NCBI RefSeq assembly: GCF_020883455.1
Contig: NZ_CP086615.1
Span: 2,046,001 to 2,110,000 of the forward strand
Direction of reading: 5' to 3'
DNA: 64,000 bases
DNA from: Spiribacter halobius
Lineage (GTDB): Bacteria; Pseudomonadota; Gammaproteobacteria; Nitrococcales; Nitrococcaceae
Shown here: positions 54,960 to 63,609 of the stretch, piece by piece
Position numbering within the stretch: position 1 is the first letter of the stretch
Layout of the letters: every line of letters begins with the position of its first letter
Program-made: the position numbers and the translations under genes
The notes under the pieces: model-generated
The model's input: the letters and a program-made list of their open reading frames with translations, nothing else
Database searches by the model: none
Told to the model about the DNA's origin: nothing

Positions 54960-54982
54960 TCCTGCGAGGCAAACTCGCAGGA
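54960..54982 (+). promoter_or_regulatory. hairpin that covers the ribosome site of the HAD gene
   Basis: TCCTGCGAG and CTCGCAGGA pair perfectly over 9 bp around GCAAA. The right arm contains the first four bases of AGGAGG (54979-54984), the ribosome site of the gene starting at 54989. In the mRNA this stem could limit translation and open under some conditions. It lies in the 141-bp gap after bhcD. Confidence 0.5.
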
Positions 54983-54988
54983 GGCCCC

Positions 54989-55723
54989 ATGACCGAGTCC
55001 CGACCCTGGCGTCTGCTGATGGACGTCGAAGGCGTGGTCTTCGATCCGCTACCGGCGGTGGTGGCGGCGCTGCGCCGGGCCCTGCTGCGGGTGGGCCGGC
55101 CGGCGCCGCTGGGGCAGGATCTCGACTGGGTGGCCAGCGTCCCGCTCGGCACCACCCTGGCGACCCTGGTGGGCCACGACGGGCAATGCCGGGCCGCGTT
55201 TCTCGGGCATCTGCAGCACTACTACCGCAGCCAGTCCTGGCGCGGCCTGCCGGCCTACCCGGGTATCGCCGAGGCGCTGCGGCGCCTGCGTCACGAGGCG
55301 GAGGCCGAGATCGTGCTGGTGAGCGCCCACGACATGGACACCGCCTGGCGACAGGCCGTGGACCAGGGCCTGGACGACGTCTTCGACAGCGTCGTCTGCC
55401 CGGAGCGCGGCTGCTGCCCCGAGTGCCGGCAGAAGCTGGTCATCCAGCTCATCCGCGAGAGCAGCGAGAGCCACCGCGTGGCCTGGCTCACGGACATGCC
55501 GGCGGAGCTGGTGCAGGCGCGCCGCCGCGGCGTGATGGGTATTGCCGCGGCCTGGGGCAGGGCACCGCTGCGGGCCATCCGCGGCGGCGAGCCGACGGTG
55601 CTGGCCGAGCGCCCCGAGCAGCTGCCCGATGCGCTGACCCTGCCCCAGGCGTGGCTCGACTCGCTGATGGCGCCCTGGTCGCCGTCGAAGCGGGCGCCTG
55701 CGCCGGTGTCTCCACCCCGCTGA
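54989..55723 (+). CDS. HAD-superfamily protein with a DxE motif (phosphoglycolate-phosphatase-like)
   Basis: A 244-residue HAD-fold protein. Motif I is LLMDVEGVVFD, so the nucleophile D12 is kept but the second acid is E14 instead of Asp. Motif II is VLVSAHD, motif III a lysine in RQKLVIQL, and motif IV is LTDMPAEL. An unusual cysteine cluster (CPERGCCPECR) sits between II and III and may bind metal. The DxE form is known in the MtnC/MASA phosphatases, so activity is not excluded. Its place after the bhc genes suggests a link to phosphoglycolate or another C2 phosphate, but the distance (141 bp) and hairpin leave it a separate unit. The start is set by AGGAGG. Confidence 0.78.
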   Translation: MTESRPWRLLMDVEGVVFDPLPAVVAALRRALLRVGRPAPLGQDLDWVASVPLGTTLATLVGHDGQCRAAFLGHLQHYYRSQSWRGLPAYPGIAEALRRLRHEAEAEIVLVSAHDMDTAWRQAVDQGLDDVFDSVVCPERGCCPECRQKLVIQLIRESSESHRVAWLTDMPAELVQARRRGVMGIAAAWGRAPLRAIRGGEPTVLAERPEQLPDALTLPQAWLDSLMAPWSPSKRAPAPVSPPR

Positions 55724-55767
55724 GGCCGGCACAATTGGCGGCGCGGCCGGTCGCGGGGCGGGCGAGC

Positions 55768-55971
55768 TCAACGACAGCCCCGCCACCACGGCTGCCGGGG
55801 CTGCGTCTCGTCCTGCAGCAGGCGGGCGGCATTCACCCGGTCCTCCAGCTCGGCCCAGGCCATCTCCTCGTCGTCCTGCGCGCGCCACGCCCGCGAGATC
55901 AGCTCCCGTGCCGGCTCCGGGGCTCGGCGCGCGCCCGGCCAGTCGCGTGTGTCCTCGGCTCGCATCCTCAT
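55768..55971 (-). CDS. small hypothetical protein (67 residues)
   Basis: A short frame reading MRMRAEDTRDWPGARRAPEP... with a helical, acidic second half (DDEEMAWAELEDRVNAARLL). AGGAGA lies six bases before the ATG at 55971, a strong ribosome site, which favours a real gene. No family was recognised. It is convergent with the HAD gene. Confidence 0.5.
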   Translation of the reverse strand: MRMRAEDTRDWPGARRAPEPARELISRAWRAQDDEEMAWAELEDRVNAARLLQDETQPRQPWWRGCR

Positions 55972-56054
55972 GGCGTTCTCCTGCCGCGTCCGCGGTCATT
56001 GCCTGACTCCGAGCATCCCGCGCCGCGCCCGGGACGCCAATCGGTACTTGCCCT

Positions 56055-56114
56055 TAACCCGCGTGTCTCACCGATCCGCGCCCGCAGCCGCGACTCGGTG
56101 GGATACGCGGGTTA
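56055..56114. repeat. dispersed CTCACCGAT hairpin, longest copy
   Basis: Arms at 56055-56074 (TAACCCGCGTGTCTCACCGA) and 56095-56114 pair at 18 of 20 positions with the other two as G-T pairs, around the same ccgcgcccgcagccgcga-type loop as the other copies. The outer arm differs from those at 7692 and 22591 yet still pairs. It is in the 55972-56346 gap, which contains no supported gene. Confidence 0.85.
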
Positions 56115-56346
56115 GGTGTCTCCGCGTACGGGCATCAACTAATGCGGGGGAATCCGCTGGCGCTGCCAGCATGCGCAAGCGGGGATGACGGCGTATCGTG
56201 AAGGCTGGCTCGCCGTGCAGGCAGGAGCGCCTCCGGAGCGTCCAACTCGGAGTGGCGAGGCTCACCAGGAACGTAGCGGCACGGTGAGTGCCCTTTCGCC
56301 CATGGATGGCGGCGGGACCCGCGCCGCGATGAACCCGGGAGAGACC

Positions 56347-57474
56347 ATGGCAGGCACAGCAGGGACACCGGAGAGGTTCGAGCGCACGGCGCTGGTGCTG
56401 CAGGGCGGGGGTGCGCTCGGTGCCTTTCACCAGGGCGTCTTCGAGCGGCTCGCCGAGGCTGGCTTCGAGTTCGACTGGCTCGCCGGCACCAGCATCGGCG
56501 CCATCCAGGCGGCGATCCTCGCCGGCAATCCGCCCGAGCATCGGGTCGAGGCGCTGGAGGCGTTCTGGGACCGCATTACGTGGCCCCAACCGCTGCCGGC
56601 CCCGCCACCGGAGCATCCGTGGCGCAAGCCGGTGAACCTGGCGAGCGCCATGGGCACCATGCTCTTCGGCCAGCCGGGCTTCTTCACGCCCCGCCCCGGC
56701 GGGGCCTGGTGGAGCCCGCTGCTGGCCGGCGAGGTGGGGCACTATGACCTGGCGGGGCTCGAGGCGACGCTCACTGACCTGATCGACTTCGACCGCCTGA
56801 ACGACGGCCCGATCCGTCTGAGCCTCGGCGCCGTGGAGGTGGAAACGGGCCGGCAGGTCTACTTCGACAACCGCGAGCGGCGCCTCGACCTGCGCCACGT
56901 AATGGCGAGCGGCGCCCTGCCGCCGGCCTTCCCGGCCGTCGAGATCGACGGCTACAGCTACTGGGACGGGGGGCTGATGTCCAACACGCCCCTCGACGCC
57001 ATCCTGGACGCCGACCCGCGGCGGGACACGCTCTGCTTCCTGGTGGACCTGTTCGATCCCGCCGGGCGCACGCCCGAGGATCTCGACCAGCTCGAGGACC
57101 GGCGCAAGGACATCATCTACGCCAGCCGCTCGCGCGCACAGGTGGCCCATCACCAGCAGCTGCATGCCCTGCGACGCGCCGTCGGCGAGCTCTACCGCGC
57201 GCTACCCCCGGAGCGCCGGGAGGACCCGGCGCTCGCCGCGCTGGCGCGCCTCGGCTGCACCACGCGCATGTGCCTCGTCCATCTGATCTACCGCGGCCAG
57301 GCCTACCGCTCCTGGGCCAAGGATTTCACCTTCCTGCCCCAGACCCTGGCCGATCACCGCCGCTGCGGGCGTCTCGACGCCGAGCTGATGCTGGCCGACC
57401 GTCCCTGGGAGGCGCCCATGCCCGAGCATGAAGGCGTGGTGCTCTACGAGGTGGACAACCAGAAAGCCGTGTAG
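56347..57474 (+). CDS. patatin-like phospholipase with DUF3734 domain
   Basis: A 375-residue esterase. The patatin domain has the oxyanion loop LQGGGALGAFHQGVF, the nucleophile serine in GTSIGAIQ and the aspartate in YWDGGLMSNTPL. A C-terminal DUF3734 region (RMCLVHLIYRGQAYRSWAKDFTFLP) follows. Family members act on phospholipids or hydroxybutyrate oligomers and often sit with polyhydroxybutyrate genes; none is here. GGGAGAG before the ATG at 56347 sets the start; the open frame further upstream is not conserved-looking. Confidence 0.87.
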   Translation: MAGTAGTPERFERTALVLQGGGALGAFHQGVFERLAEAGFEFDWLAGTSIGAIQAAILAGNPPEHRVEALEAFWDRITWPQPLPAPPPEHPWRKPVNLASAMGTMLFGQPGFFTPRPGGAWWSPLLAGEVGHYDLAGLEATLTDLIDFDRLNDGPIRLSLGAVEVETGRQVYFDNRERRLDLRHVMASGALPPAFPAVEIDGYSYWDGGLMSNTPLDAILDADPRRDTLCFLVDLFDPAGRTPEDLDQLEDRRKDIIYASRSRAQVAHHQQLHALRRAVGELYRALPPERREDPALAALARLGCTTRMCLVHLIYRGQAYRSWAKDFTFLPQTLADHRRCGRLDAELMLADRPWEAPMPEHEGVVLYEVDNQKAV

Positions 57475-57598
57475 TTTTCGTGTGGTCGCTTGCGAAACCC
57501 GCCGGCCACGCCGGGGTCGAAGGCAGAGCGGTCGGGCTGCGCTCGACGTTCGTGGTTCGGGTGGGCCTGCCTGGGAGCGGCAAGAGGGTATCGGTGAA

Positions 57599-58384
57599 AT
57601 GATCCGCATCGACGGCGTTTCGAACGCCGACTGCAGGGCCCCGGGTCGATACGGGGTCATGGTGGGCCTGTTGCTGGCGCTGTTGCTGCTCGCCGGCTGC
57701 GCCACCTATGACGACCGTGTTGCGCCGGTGCGCATGCCCACCGAGGAGGCCGGCGCGGTGGACATCGGCGGGGCGCTGGTCAGTGCCCGGGCCTTTGTCG
57801 ACCCCCAGGCCGCCGAGGAGGCCTTCGGGTTCGATATCCGCGGCGCCGGTCTGCTGCCGGTGCAGTTCGTGGTCGACAACCGCAGTGGGGCGGATATCTC
57901 CGTGGAGGGAGAGCGCACCCTGCTCGCCGACCGGGAGGGCAACGCCTGGCCGGTTCTCGAGTCCCGGCGGGCGGCCGAGCGCGTCCGGGAGAGCGTGGCC
58001 GCGGGCGAGAGCATCCAGCAGGGGGCGCGCAGCTCCCTGCTGACGGGCCTGGCCGGCGCCGTGGCCGGGGCGGCGATCGGCATCGTCACCGGCGAGAGCG
58101 CGGGCGAGGGCGCCGCGCGCGGCGCCGCCGCCGGGGCCGCGATCGGCGGCATCGCCGGGGGCGCCTCCGCCTATGCGGGCATCGGGCGCGACATCCAGGA
58201 AGACCTGCGCGAGCAGTCCCTCGCGGACCGGCTCATCGAGGACGGCGAGCTCGCCTATGGCTTTCTGTTCTTCCCGGGGCGGAACGAGGCGGAGTCGGCG
58301 GAGTCCCTGCGGCTCTCGCTGCGCATCGGCGAGGAGACCCGTATTGCCCGGGTGCCGGTGGTGGAGGTGCAGACCGGCCGCTGA
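57599..58384 (+). CDS. glycine-zipper lipoprotein, function unknown
   Basis: A 261-residue protein with a signal helix VMVGLLLALLLLAGC ending in a lipobox LLAGC. A soluble domain (about 45-135) is followed by two glycine-zipper stretches (LTGLAGAVAGAAIGIVTG and AARGAAAGAAIGGIAGGASAYAG) that may enter a membrane, and a C-terminal beta domain. The start at 57599 makes a longer signal region; an alternative start at 57659 just before the helix is equally plausible. No family was recognised. It is 124 bp after the patatin gene. Confidence 0.75.
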   Translation: MIRIDGVSNADCRAPGRYGVMVGLLLALLLLAGCATYDDRVAPVRMPTEEAGAVDIGGALVSARAFVDPQAAEEAFGFDIRGAGLLPVQFVVDNRSGADISVEGERTLLADREGNAWPVLESRRAAERVRESVAAGESIQQGARSSLLTGLAGAVAGAAIGIVTGESAGEGAARGAAAGAAIGGIAGGASAYAGIGRDIQEDLREQSLADRLIEDGELAYGFLFFPGRNEAESAESLRLSLRIGEETRIARVPVVEVQTGR

Positions 58385-58411
58385 GGCGCCCGGCGCCGCC
58401 GGGCCCGGGCA

Positions 58412-58714
58412 TCACGCGAAGAGCAGGTCCCCGTAGCCCCAGATCAGCGTGCCGAGCAGGATGGCCGAGTAGCAGACGTAGGGGATCTGTCGCCAGAACA
58501 GCCAGCTGCCGTCCGTACGGCCGGTCTCCCGCAGATGGCGCCGCCGGTACTCCACCGCCGCCGAGAACAGTACCATCAGCGAACCGGAGCGCTGGAACCA
58601 CTCACCGTCGCCGGTGGCCATGCTGGCAGCGAGCGAGATCATCGCCGGGCCCATGGCGAGCAGCATGAGCGTGATCTCGGCGGCATGGCTCTCGTGCAGC
58701 AGAATGCGCCTCAC
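58412..58714 (-). CDS. small membrane protein, function unknown
   Basis: A 100-residue protein with three hydrophobic segments (ITLMLLAMGPAMISLAASM; SGSLMVLFSAAVEY; VCYSAILLGTLIWGYGDLLF). The GTG at 58714 was chosen because GGGAGG lies seven bases before it; the long frame upstream (to 58801) is not needed. It is convergent with the lipoprotein gene. No family recognised. Confidence 0.6.
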   Translation of the reverse strand: MRRILLHESHAAEITLMLLAMGPAMISLAASMATGDGEWFQRSGSLMVLFSAAVEYRRRHLRETGRTDGSWLFWRQIPYVCYSAILLGTLIWGYGDLLFA

Positions 58715-58800
58715 CACCTGCCTCCCCTCGATCCAGGGTATGCGCTGGCCATGCGACAGCGTAGCGCCTGGCGCGCGACTGGCTATCCGCAGTCGCCGCA

Positions 58801-58830
58801 ATCCGCGCCCGCCGCCGTGAATCGGTGGGC
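58801..58830. repeat. degenerate CTCACCGAT hairpin fragment
   Basis: ATCCGCGCCCGCCGCCGTGA then ATCGGTGGGCAGG matches the loop and right arm of the dispersed hairpin, with the left arm degraded. It lies just beyond the stop of the minus-strand chrA gene, the same relative place as at pdsS. Confidence 0.5.
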
Positions 58831-58844
58831 AGGGGTCATCCCCC

Positions 58845-60059
58845 TCAGATCAGGTCCACCAGCACCGCGCCCGCCACGGTCAGAGCGACGATCAGCCAGG
58901 GCGGCAGGCGCCACACCGCAAGCAGCGCGAAGGCCGTGAGCGCCAGGGCGAAGTCCTCGGGCCCGCGCACCGCACTGGTCCAGACCGGCTGGTAGAGCGC
59001 GGCGCCGAGGATGCCCACCACCGCGGCGTTGGTGCCGGCCATCACCGCCCGTGCGGGCTGCAGCGCGCGCAGCCGGTCCCAGAACGGCAGCACGCCGAGG
59101 AGCAGCAGCATGCCCGGCAGAAAGATGCCACCGAGGGCCAGCGCCGCGCCGAGCAGGGAACCCCCGGTCGGGCTCATCACGGCGCCGAGGTAGGCGGAGA
59201 AGGTGAACAGCGGCCCGGGAATGGCCTGGGCGGCGCCATAGCCGGCGAGGAACGCGTCCGCACCGACCAGGCCGGTGGCCACCACCCGCGACTCCAGCAG
59301 CGGCAGCACCACGTGCCCGCCGCCGAAGACCAGGGCCCCGGCCCGGTAGAAGATCTCGAACAGCGCGAGCAGCGGCGTGGGCCAGGCGAGCAGCAGCAGG
59401 GGCAGTCCGAGCAGCAGCGCCGCGAAGACGGCGAGCAGGGCCGAGCCCGCGCGTGGCGAGAGCGCGACGCCGAGATGGCTGCCGTCGGTGGCCGCGACGT
59501 CCCGGCACAGCCAGCGGCCCGCCAGCGCGCCGGCCAGGATGGCGGCGATCTGCGCGAACGCGCCGGGCAGGAACACGACGATCAGCACCGCCGCCACGGC
59601 AATGCCGGCCCGCTCCCGGTCCGGGCAGAGGCTGCGCGCCATGCCCCAGACGGCGTGCGCCACCACGGCTACGGCGACAAGCTTGAGCCCGTGGATGACG
59701 CTCTGCCCCAGCGGCCCGCCGAAGGCATCCGCGCCGAGGGCGAACGCGAAGAGCAGCAGCGCCGAGGGCAGGGTGAAGGCCGCCCAGGCGAGCAGCGCCC
59801 CGGGCAGCCCCGCGCGCAGCAGCCCGAGCGCGAAGCCCACCTGGCTGCTCGCCGGCCCGGGCAGGAACTGGCAGAGGGCGACCAGGTCGGCATAGCTCGT
59901 CTCCGACACCCAGCGCCGGCGCTGCACGAGCTCGTCGCGGAAATACCCCAGATGCGCGATGGGGCCGCCGAAGGACGTCAGCCCGAGCTTGAGAAAGGCG
60001 CGGAACACCTCGCCCGGGGTGCCGGCATCGTCATGACGCGCCCTCTGGTCACCGCTCAC
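58845..60059 (-). CDS. chrA: ChrA-family chromate transporter
   Basis: A 404-residue inner-membrane protein made of two homologous halves, the long-chain ChrA form. The first half has FLKLGLTSFGGPIAHLGYFRDE and ALCQFLPGPASSQVGFALG; the second has AGALVFGGGHVVLPLLE and GYGAAQAIPGPLFTFSAYLG. ChrA proteins export chromate. A sulfate-related gene (cysB) is elsewhere in the window, but none adjoins. The GTG at 60059 was chosen because the family begins soon after; the open frame extends up to 60107. The 60060-60318 gap contains no supported gene. Confidence 0.9.
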   Translation of the reverse strand: MSGDQRARHDDAGTPGEVFRAFLKLGLTSFGGPIAHLGYFRDELVQRRRWVSETSYADLVALCQFLPGPASSQVGFALGLLRAGLPGALLAWAAFTLPSALLLFAFALGADAFGGPLGQSVIHGLKLVAVAVVAHAVWGMARSLCPDRERAGIAVAAVLIVVFLPGAFAQIAAILAGALAGRWLCRDVAATDGSHLGVALSPRAGSALLAVFAALLLGLPLLLLAWPTPLLALFEIFYRAGALVFGGGHVVLPLLESRVVATGLVGADAFLAGYGAAQAIPGPLFTFSAYLGAVMSPTGGSLLGAALALGGIFLPGMLLLLGVLPFWDRLRALQPARAVMAGTNAAVVGILGAALYQPVWTSAVRGPEDFALALTAFALLAVWRLPPWLIVALTVAGAVLVDLI

Positions 60060-60318
60060 CGCATAGCCCCCATATCCAGCGCCAGCCGGAGCGGCCGAGG
60101 GTAGCAACTGACGATGGCGCGGTCCTGTCGCGACGGCAAGCGATCAGGGGCGTGCGCGGAGAAGCGCTCCCCGGGGGCGTTCATGCCCGCCGCGCCGTGG
60201 GCGCCGGCGGGGCCGGCCGTGTTCATGGTTGCCGACAGGCGGGCGCCTCAGTCGCAGGACGTTTCCCGGCCGCGACAGCCCCACCGCGGCCGCTACGCCT
60301 GATGGCAGCGGGCTGCGT

Positions 60319-60669
60319 TCAGACTGGCGGGAAGAGCGACCGCAGGTCCAGCGGACTACCGGCTGGCGTCGGAAGGGGCACGTTGGCCAGATCGTGGACG
60401 GCCTCCTGGGTCAGGTACCCAGCCGCTGCGGGCTCGGCGTATCGCTCCAGCCGGCGCTGCTCGGGGTCCACCAGCCACGCCTCCGGGATGCCAAAGCGGG
60501 CATGGAGGGGAAGCTTTGCGTCGCAGTCATATGTCAGCGAACTGCCGGCGACCTCGATGACCAGAAAAACTTCTCCCGGCTGGGGATGGGAAGCGCGGTA
60601 GAAGTCCGGGCGCGGGTGAAGCAGTGCCAGGTCCGGCTGGCCTCCCTGGCGGCTTGAGATGACCAGCAT
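60319..60669 (-). pseudogene. 5'-truncated Uma2 (DUF820) nuclease-like gene
   Basis: A 116-residue frame holding only the second half of a Uma2 domain: QPDLALLHPRPDFYRASHP, GEVFLVIEVAGSSLTYDCDAK and FGIPEAWLVDPEQRRLERY, with the PD-(D/E)xK-like acids PD, E and K. The usual first 70 or so residues are missing and the open frame upstream (to 60828) does not resemble the family. It is therefore likely a fragment, although a shortened protein may be made. Uma2 genes multiply in some genomes and their role is unclear. Confidence 0.65.
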
Positions 60670-60875
60670 GACCGCGCCGGATGGTGCTCGCACGTCCGGC
60701 GCCGGCGGCGGGTTCCGGCCGTCGGCGCCGCGCGCGGTCCCGCCGGCGCCCGGGCGTGCCGTGCAGCCGTCCCGACAGACCGCGGAGATGTCACCTGATC
60801 GGCGAGCGCATGGGCGCGCATCGCGCAAGCCGGTATGCTCTGCGGCCCGAGTAAATGCCGGGGCAGGAGTTCACG

Positions 60876-62696
60876 GTGCAGGCTTCCATGGATAACGCTC
60901 AGAGCAGCTGGCAGGCGTTGCTGCGGCTGCTGCGCTACGCCCGCGGCTACCGGCGGCGGATCGCCGCGGCGGTGGCCTGCTCGACCGTCAACAAGCTCTT
61001 CGACATTGCCCCGGAGATCCTCATCGGCATTGCCATCGACGTGGTGGTGAACCGCGAGGACAGCTTCGTCGCCTCCCTCGGGCTCACCGAGCCGGGCCAG
61101 CAGATCGCCGCGCTCGCCGTGCTCACCTTCTTCATCTGGGCCGGGGAGTCGCTGTTCGAGTACGCCTACATGCTGCTCTGGCGCAACCTCGCCCAGCGCC
61201 TGCAGGCGGACCTGCGCCAGGACGCCTACGAGCATCTGCAGCGCCAGGAGATGGCCTTCTTCGAGCGTCGCAGCACCGGCGATCTGGTGGCCGTGCTCAA
61301 CGACGACGTCAACCAGCTCGAGCGTTTTCTCGACGGTGGCGCCAACGATCTGGTGCAGGTTCTGGTCACGGTGCTCGCCGTGGGCGGGGTGTTCTTCCTG
61401 CTCTCGCCGCTGATCGCGCTGCTGGCCTTCACGCCGGTGCCCCTGATCGTCTGGGGTGCGTTCTTTTTCCAGCGCCGGGCGGCGCCGCGCTACAACGCCG
61501 TGCGCGCCCAGGTCGGCGCGCTCGCCAACCGGCTCGCCAACAACATCGGGGGCATGGCCACCATCAAGAGCTTCACCGCCGAGGGCCGCGAGGCCGAGCG
61601 CCTGCGCGCCGAGAGCGAGGCCTACGTGGCAGCCAACCGGCAGGCCATCGCGGTGAGCTCGGCGTTCATCCCGGTAATCCGCATGGCCATCCTCTCCGGG
61701 TTCCTGCTCACCTTCACCGTGGGTGGCTTCCAGGTGCTGAACGGGCAGCTCAACGTCGGGGCGTACGGGGTGCTGGTGTTCCTCACCCAGCGCCTGCTCT
61801 GGCCGTTGACCGGGCTCGCCCAGACCATCGACCTGTTCGAGCGGGCGATGGCGAGCACGCGGCGCATCCTCGATCTGATGGCGATACCGGTGGGGGCGGC
61901 CGCCGGCGGCGATCGCCGCCTGCCCGAGCCGGTGCGGGGCGAGGTGAGCTTCGAGACCGTCACGTTCCGCTACCCGGAGAGTGGCGCCGGGGTGGCAGGC
62001 GTTAGCCTGCATCTCCCCGCGGGGCGCACCCTGGCGCTGGTGGGTGCCACGGGCTCCGGCAAGTCGACCCTGGTCAAGTTGCTGCTCCGCTTCCAGGTTC
62101 CGGATGCGGGGCGCATCCTCATCGACGGCGTGCCGGTGGAGACGCTGACCCTCGACTCGCTGCGTGGCGCCATCGGCCTGGTCAGCCAGGACGTGTTCCT
62201 GTTCGAGGGCAGCATTCGGGACAACATCGCCTACGGCCGCCCGGATGCCGACGACGCCGACATCGAGCGCGCAGCCCGCCAGGCCGAGGCGTGGGAGTTC
62301 ATCGAGCGCCTACCCCACGGACTGGACACCGCCGTCGGCGAGCGCGGCGTGCGCCTCTCCGGTGGCCAGCGCCAGCGGCTCTCGCTCGCCCGTGCGCTGC
62401 TCAAGGACCCGCCCATCCTCGTGCTGGATGAGGCGACCAGCGCGGTGGACAACGAGACCGAAGCAGCCATTCAGCGCTCGCTGGCCCATCTCTCCCATGA
62501 CCGTACCGTGATCGTGATTGCCCATCGTCTCTCCACCATCGTGGGTGCGGACGAGATTGTGGTGCTGGAGGCGGGGCGGATTGCCGAGCGCGGGGACCAC
62601 GCGTCGCTGCTGGCCCGGAACGGTCTCTATGCCGCCCAGTGGCGGGTGCAGACCGGGGGCGCCGCGGAGATGGAGGCCCATAGCGCTGCCAGGTAG
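60876..62696 (+). CDS. MsbA-like ABC exporter (fused permease-ATPase)
   Basis: A 606-residue half-transporter. Six helices in the N-terminal membrane domain (about 25-310; VLTFFIWAGESLFEYAYMLLW, LVQVLVTVLAVGGVFFLLSPLIALLAF and others) are followed by a cassette with Walker A GATGSGKST, Q-loop VSQDVFLFEGSIRDNIAYG, signature LSGGQRQRLSLARALL, ILVLDEATSAVDN and the H-loop IAHRLST. It likely exports a lipid or drug. The start was set at the GTG 60876 (AGGAG six bases before); the ATG at 60855 lacks a ribosome site. A TetR regulator follows after 180 bp. Confidence 0.92.
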   Translation: MQASMDNAQSSWQALLRLLRYARGYRRRIAAAVACSTVNKLFDIAPEILIGIAIDVVVNREDSFVASLGLTEPGQQIAALAVLTFFIWAGESLFEYAYMLLWRNLAQRLQADLRQDAYEHLQRQEMAFFERRSTGDLVAVLNDDVNQLERFLDGGANDLVQVLVTVLAVGGVFFLLSPLIALLAFTPVPLIVWGAFFFQRRAAPRYNAVRAQVGALANRLANNIGGMATIKSFTAEGREAERLRAESEAYVAANRQAIAVSSAFIPVIRMAILSGFLLTFTVGGFQVLNGQLNVGAYGVLVFLTQRLLWPLTGLAQTIDLFERAMASTRRILDLMAIPVGAAAGGDRRLPEPVRGEVSFETVTFRYPESGAGVAGVSLHLPAGRTLALVGATGSGKSTLVKLLLRFQVPDAGRILIDGVPVETLTLDSLRGAIGLVSQDVFLFEGSIRDNIAYGRPDADDADIERAARQAEAWEFIERLPHGLDTAVGERGVRLSGGQRQRLSLARALLKDPPILVLDEATSAVDNETEAAIQRSLAHLSHDRTVIVIAHRLSTIVGADEIVVLEAGRIAERGDHASLLARNGLYAAQWRVQTGGAAEMEAHSAAR

Positions 62697-62702
62697 GCCA
62701 TG

Positions 62703-62726
62703 CACGGCGTGGCCGTGTGCGACGCT
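62703..62726. repeat. fragment related to the 36-bp inverted-repeat family
   Basis: GCACGGCGTGGCCGTGTGCG matches the inner arm of the element at 36623 (GCACGGCGAAGCCGTGTGCG) at 18 of 20 positions. The outer GTAGGTCG end and the second arm are missing. Confidence 0.55.
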
Positions 62727-62877
62727 ACACGCGAACTTCAGCGTTGACGGTGCCTTGGGCCGGGTGCGGGCGGCGTTGAAGCCCCCTTGGCAGGCCCGCT
62801 GCCCACGAGTGTGAGAGCATGGGGCAGGCGCCAGATGGCGCGAGTCACGATAACCGCGGCTTCGAGGCAGGCAGCCG

Positions 62878-63609
62878 GTGAGTGATACCCAGCGCAGCGT
62901 CCAGGAGCGTGACCCGGCCGGCCAGCGGCGCCGCCTGCCCGGGGAAAGGCGGCGTGCGCTCATCGTGGAGGCCGCGGCGGAGCGTTTCGCCGCGCAGGGA
63001 TTCGGACTCTCCACCCGGGAGCTCGCCCGAGGCATGGGCGTGACGCAGGCTCTGCTCTACCGCTACTTCCCCTCGAAGGAGGCGCTGGTGGAGGCGGTGT
63101 TCGAGGCGGTCTTCGTGGACCGCTGGCGCCCCGAGTGGAGCGAGCGTCTCGGTGAGCACAAGGAACCCCTGGAGAACCGCCTTACCCGCTTCTACGAGTC
63201 GTTCCTGGCCAGCCGTACCGCCGTGTCCATGCGGCTGTTCATGCGCGGTGCGCTGGACGGGCAGGCATTTCCCGAGCGCTACACCCGCGCTCTCGACGAG
63301 CGGATCCTGCGTCCGGTAGTGGACGCGCTCCGGCAGGATGCCGGTCTGCCGGAACTCGCGCGCGAGCCGCTGCTTAACGGCGAGCGGGAGCTTGCCATGG
63401 TGCTGCACGGCGGGATCGTCTTCCTCGCCATTCGCAAGCACATCTATGGGACGCCGCTACCTGACGACTGCGCGGAGCACGTGTTGCTGCAGGTGCGCAC
63501 CTTTCTCGGCGGCGCGCCCCAGGTGCTGCAGAGCCTGCACTCGCCGGAATCGCCACAGATCCTGCGCATGCCGGTGCTCCGCGCACCGGACGCGATCACT
63601 CGCCCTTGA
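62878..63609 (+). CDS. TetR-family regulator
   Basis: A 243-residue regulator with the N-terminal helix-turn-helix RRALIVEAAAERFAAQGFGLSTRELARGMGVTQALLYRYFPSKEALVEAVFE, the canonical TetR pattern. The C-terminal ligand domain is less conserved. The GTG start at 62878 follows no strong ribosome site, so the exact start is not sure. It may control the MsbA-like exporter before it; the gap (62697-62877) has a degenerate GTGCACGGC repeat fragment and no clear operator. Its end overlaps the convergent P460 gene by 14 bp. Confidence 0.88.
   Translation: MSDTQRSVQERDPAGQRRRLPGERRRALIVEAAAERFAAQGFGLSTRELARGMGVTQALLYRYFPSKEALVEAVFEAVFVDRWRPEWSERLGEHKEPLENRLTRFYESFLASRTAVSMRLFMRGALDGQAFPERYTRALDERILRPVVDALRQDAGLPELAREPLLNGERELAMVLHGGIVFLAIRKHIYGTPLPDDCAEHVLLQVRTFLGGAPQVLQSLHSPESPQILRMPVLRAPDAITRP

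Noticed and set aside
54926-54988. Longer start for the HAD gene
   Set aside because: The extension crosses the hairpin and lacks homology; the ATG at 54989 has AGGAGG at correct spacing.
54989-55060. Calling the HAD gene inactive because of DxE
   Set aside because: DxE is found in active MtnC-type phosphatases, so loss of activity cannot be claimed from the motif.
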